DNA from: Amycolatopsis sp. NBC_01480
GTDB lineage: Bacteria; Actinomycetota; Actinomycetes; Mycobacteriales; Pseudonocardiaceae
Direction of reading: 5' to 3'
Assembly (NCBI RefSeq): GCF_036227205.1
Contig: NZ_CP109442.1
Coordinates: forward strand, 6,634,001-6,698,000
DNA: 64,000 nt
The notes beneath the pieces were generated by a model that saw only the letters and a list, made by a program, of their open reading frames with translations, was not told where the DNA came from and searched no databases. Positions 61,464 through 64,000 of this stretch are shown here, in pieces. Within the stretch, counting starts at the first letter, position 1. Each line of letters begins with the position of its first letter. Position numbers and translations under genes: made by a program.

Positions 61464-62366
61464 ATGTTGATTCACTGCCTCGGAGCCGCCGCGGGCGGAG
61501 GCTATCCACAGTGGAATTGTGCCTGCGCCGGGTGTGTCAAGGCGCGTGCCAAGCCGGAAGCCGCGACGGCGCACGCGGGGATCGCGGTCTCCGGCGACGG
61601 CGAGAAGTGGTTGCTGTTCAACGCCACCCCGGACGTCCACCATCAGATCGCCGCGGATCCGGCCTTGCACCCCGGTCCGGGCATCCGCGAAACGCCCATT
61701 GCCGGCGTCGTCCTGACGGACGCGGAATTCGATCACACCATCGGCCTGCTGATGCTTCGCGAGGAGTCGTCGCTGACGGTGTACGGGACGGATCCCGTGC
61801 TGGAGGCGCTGACCTCGTGCTTCCCGGTCCGGGCGCTGCTGGGCGATTACGCGGACCTCGCCTGGTCTCGGGTCGGCATCGGCGAGCCGCTGGACCTGGA
61901 CGACCGGCTGCGCGTCACGCCCTTCCAGACCGGGTCCAAAGCGCCCCGCTACGTGGGAGCTTCACAGCTGCGCACCTCCTCGTCGGAGTGGGAGGTGGGC
62001 TACCGCCTGGAGGACAAGCTGACCGGCGGGACAGCGGTGTACGCGCCGACGTTGCCCCGATGGGACGAGAAGTTCGCGCACCAGCTGGCTTCGGCTGACT
62101 GCGTCTTCGTGGACGGAACCTTCTGGACGGACGACGAAATGTCCAGCACCGGCGCGGGAAGCCGGACCGGGCGGTCCATGGGGCACATGCCGGTCAGCGG
62201 CGCCGAGGGCTCCGCCCGCGCGCTGGCCGCACTGCCCGCGAAGCGGAAGATCTACACGCACATCAACAACACGAACCCGATTCTCGACGAAGCGTCCGCG
62301 GAACGACAACGGGTCACGGAGCTGGGTATCGAGATCGGCCGAGCCGGCTTGGAGGTGGAAGTATGA
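61464..62366 (+). CDS. pqqB: PqqB, PQQ biosynthesis MBL-fold protein
   Basis: 300 residues from ATG 61464. MBL fold with the PqqB N-terminus IHCLGAAAGGGYPQWNCACAGC, including the CxCxxC metal-binding segment; FNATPDVHHQI, VVLTDAEFDHTIGLLMLRE (the family's shortened metal motif) and HMPVSGAEGS. PqqB hydroxylates the tyrosine-derived moiety of the cross-linked intermediate. Overlap of 4 bp with pqqC. Confidence 0.93.
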   Translation: MLIHCLGAAAGGGYPQWNCACAGCVKARAKPEAATAHAGIAVSGDGEKWLLFNATPDVHHQIAADPALHPGPGIRETPIAGVVLTDAEFDHTIGLLMLREESSLTVYGTDPVLEALTSCFPVRALLGDYADLAWSRVGIGEPLDLDDRLRVTPFQTGSKAPRYVGASQLRTSSSEWEVGYRLEDKLTGGTAVYAPTLPRWDEKFAHQLASADCVFVDGTFWTDDEMSSTGAGSRTGRSMGHMPVSGAEGSARALAALPAKRKIYTHINNTNPILDEASAERQRVTELGIEIGRAGLEVEV

Positions 62367-63058
62367 ACGCCAGGTCTGCCGAAGAGTTCGAGGCGCACCT
62401 GCGATCGATCGGCGAAAAGCGGTACCACCATCTGCACCCGTTCAACGAACGGATGCACGCGGGCGAGCTGTCCGAGGCGGAGTTCCGCGGATGGGTCCGG
62501 AATCGCTTCTACTACCAGATGAACCTCCCGAAGAAGGACTCGTTCATCCTGACCAAGCTCCCCGGCCGGGACGACCGGCGCCGGTGGATCACGCGCATCA
62601 CCGACCACGACGGGCGGACCGGCGACGAGGGCGGCATCGAAAAGTGGGTGCGCCTCGGCGAAGCGGTCGGGTTGAGCCGCGAAGAATTGTTCGACGTGGA
62701 CACGGTGCTGCCGGGCGTGCGGTTCGCCGTGGACGCCTACGTGGATTTCTGCCGCGAGAAGCCGTGGCTGGAAGCGGTGGCCTCGGCGCTGACCGAACTG
62801 TTCGCCCCGGGTCTGCTGAGCCGGCGGATCATCGACGTCGAGAGGCATTACCCGTGGATCGCGCCGGCCGGCCTGGAGTACTTCCGGGCGCGCCTGGTCC
62901 AGCAGCCCAAGGACATCGCGCACCTGCTCGAGCTGGTGATCGAAAACGCCGGGACCAAGGCACAGCAGGACGCGTGCGCCCGAGCGCTGGAGTTCAAGTG
63001 CGACGTGCTCTGGAGCCTGCTGGACGCCGTCGAACTCGCCTACCGCAAGAGCTCGTGA
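62363..63058 (+). CDS. pqqC: PqqC, pyrroloquinoline-quinone synthase
   Basis: 231 residues from ATG 62363. Heme-oxygenase-like all-helical fold: RSIGEKRYHHLHPFNERMHAG, FRGWVRNRFYYQMNLPKKDSF, ITDHDGRTGDEGGIEKWVRLGEA, and VERHYPWIAPAGLEYFRARL, all PqqC hallmarks with the active-site His and Tyr residues present. It performs the final ring closure and eight-electron oxidation to PQQ without a cofactor. The stop shares its last base with the pqqD start. Confidence 0.94.
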   Translation: MNARSAEEFEAHLRSIGEKRYHHLHPFNERMHAGELSEAEFRGWVRNRFYYQMNLPKKDSFILTKLPGRDDRRRWITRITDHDGRTGDEGGIEKWVRLGEAVGLSREELFDVDTVLPGVRFAVDAYVDFCREKPWLEAVASALTELFAPGLLSRRIIDVERHYPWIAPAGLEYFRARLVQQPKDIAHLLELVIENAGTKAQQDACARALEFKCDVLWSLLDAVELAYRKSS

Positions 63059-63333
63059 TGGACCGGCCCGAGCTGACCGCCATCCCGAAGCTGGCGACGA
63101 AGGCGATGCTGAAGCACGACAATGTCCGGGACGTGGAACTGCTCCTGCTGCCGGAACGAGTGGTGCTGCTGAACAAGTCCGGGGCGGCGATCCTGGGCCT
63201 GTGCGACGGCAGCCGGACGGTGCGCCAGGTGGTCGACCAGCTGGAGCGGGACTTCGAGGCCGACGATCTCGCGAGCGACGTGATGAAGTTCCTCCAGGAC
63301 GCGCGGGGACGGGGCTGGGTGGTGGTCGCGTGA
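63058..63333 (+). CDS. pqqD: PqqD, PqqA chaperone
   Basis: 91 residues from ATG 63058. Typical small RRE-type winged helix: LTAIPKLATKAMLKHDNVRD, LLLLPERVVLLNKSGAAILGLCDGSRTVRQVV, FLQDARGRGWV. PqqD binds the precursor peptide PqqA and presents it to PqqE. Its presence implies a substrate peptide exists. Overlaps pqqE by 4 bp (GTGA). Confidence 0.92.
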   Translation: MDRPELTAIPKLATKAMLKHDNVRDVELLLLPERVVLLNKSGAAILGLCDGSRTVRQVVDQLERDFEADDLASDVMKFLQDARGRGWVVVA

Positions 63334-64000
63334 ACGGGATTCCGCAGCCGTACGGCCTGCTGGCCGAAGTGACGCACCGGTGCCCGCTGCACTGCGTGTA
63401 TTGCTCGAACCCGTTGGCGTTGCTCGACCGGCAGGACGAGCTCGGCACCGAAGACTGGCTCCGGGTGATCCGCGAGGCAGCCGGGCTCGGCGTGGTGCAG
63501 GTGCACTTGTCCGGCGGCGAACCGCTGGTGCGCGGCGACCTGGAGGCGCTGGTCGCCGAATGCCGCCGCCTGGGCTTGTACACCAACCTGATCACCAGCG
63601 GCCTCGGCCTGACGGCGAGCCGGGCGGAAGCGCTGGTCGCGGCGGGGCTCAACAGCGCCCAGCTGAGCATCCAGGGCGACGCCGCCGAATCGACGGACCT
63701 GGTCGCCGCGAGCAAGCGGTTCGACAAGAAGGAGGCCGCCGCGCGCATCATCCGCGATGCCGGCCTGCCGCTGAACATGAACGTGGTGCTGCACCGGCTG
63801 AACCTGGACCGGCTGGACGCGATCATCGACGTCTGCGTGGCGTGGGGCGCCGAGCGGCTGGAGCTCGCCAACAGCCAGTACTACGGCTGGGCGTTGCGCA
63901 ACCGCGACCTGCTGATGCCGGGCAAAGCCCAGCTGGACGACGCGGTGGCCGTCTACGAACGCCGGAAGGCGGAGCTGGGGGAGCGCATGGAACTCCTCTG
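63330..64000 (+). CDS. pqqE: PqqE radical SAM enzyme, 3' end beyond the window
   Basis: Starts at GTG 63330; about 223 codons are visible. Radical SAM cluster motif CPLHCVYC at 18-25 (C18, C22, C25) follows PYGLLAEVTHR, then VQVHLSGGEPLVRGDLEALV (GGEP motif), LITSGLGLT and QLSIQGDAAEST. PqqE links the Glu and Tyr carbons of PqqA in the first step. The C-terminal SPASM region lies beyond 64000. Confidence 0.93.
   Translation, partial: MNGIPQPYGLLAEVTHRCPLHCVYCSNPLALLDRQDELGTEDWLRVIREAAGLGVVQVHLSGGEPLVRGDLEALVAECRRLGLYTNLITSGLGLTASRAEALVAAGLNSAQLSIQGDAAESTDLVAASKRFDKKEAAARIIRDAGLPLNMNVVLHRLNLDRLDAIIDVCVAWGAERLELANSQYYGWALRNRDLLMPGKAQLDDAVAVYERRKAELGERMELL

Overview
The window is a 64 kb chromosomal segment of a high-GC actinomycete. 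G/C-ending codons, frequent GTG/TTG starts, mycothiol-dependent enzymes, a CmtR-type metal sensor and an ABC-F/small-HTH gene pair with a mycobacterial counterpart all point to the Pseudonocardiaceae, most likely Amycolatopsis or a close relative (inference from gene content). I see no tRNA, rRNA, CRISPR array, insertion sequence or prophage.

Layout. 0-24 kb is mostly housekeeping and cell-surface genes: the end of a TetR gene, a YnfA-like protein, signal peptidase I, a secreted snapalysin-type protease, an EAL-CBS-GGDEF protein, a CrtY-type lycopene cyclase, a dGTPase-like HD hydrolase, a large secreted subtilase-fold protein, a Vms1-like release factor (acVLRF1), an ABC-F ATPase with a small HTH protein, a GT87-like membrane protein, an ABC exporter, a SIS protein, a cyclopropane-fatty-acid-synthase-like methyltransferase, an LCP protein, a peroxiredoxin and a PAS-GGDEF-EAL protein. 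24-33 kb holds a P450, metE behind a cobalamin riboswitch, and nrdA-nrdB; the NrdB has the residue pattern of the class Ic (Mn/Fe, no tyrosyl radical) enzymes.

33-45.5 kb is a catabolic block: a translationally coupled operon (TIGR03084-like protein, AtuA-like protein, acyl-CoA dehydrogenase, two carboxylase subunits, second acyl-CoA dehydrogenase, SDR, TetR) resembling the acyclic terpene/branched acyl-CoA (Atu/Liu) systems, with a divergent crotonase and acetoacetate-decarboxylase-like pair beside it. 45.5-54.6 kb is mixed: a quinone reductase, a hydrolase behind a double operator, cmtR with a CDF-like transporter, a GH18 chitinase with a DasR-type site, a third GGDEF protein, and a 2OG oxygenase with a yeast-type cytosine deaminase next to a WYL regulator.

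54.7-64 kb looks like a one-carbon island: a histidine-kinase-like/LuxR regulator divergent from mycothiol-dependent formaldehyde dehydrogenase and its MBL partner, a ferredoxin-reductase-like flavoprotein, an acetate/formate-type transporter, hexulose-6-phosphate synthase with strikingly different codon usage, and a pqqBCDE operon running off the right edge. Together they suggest PQQ-dependent oxidation of methanol or another alcohol, with the formaldehyde both oxidised (mycothiol route) and fixed (RuMP route). No canonical pqqA is visible.

A genome-scale feature is at least four families of dispersed intergenic long palindromes (nine copies here), mostly sitting directly behind stop codons.
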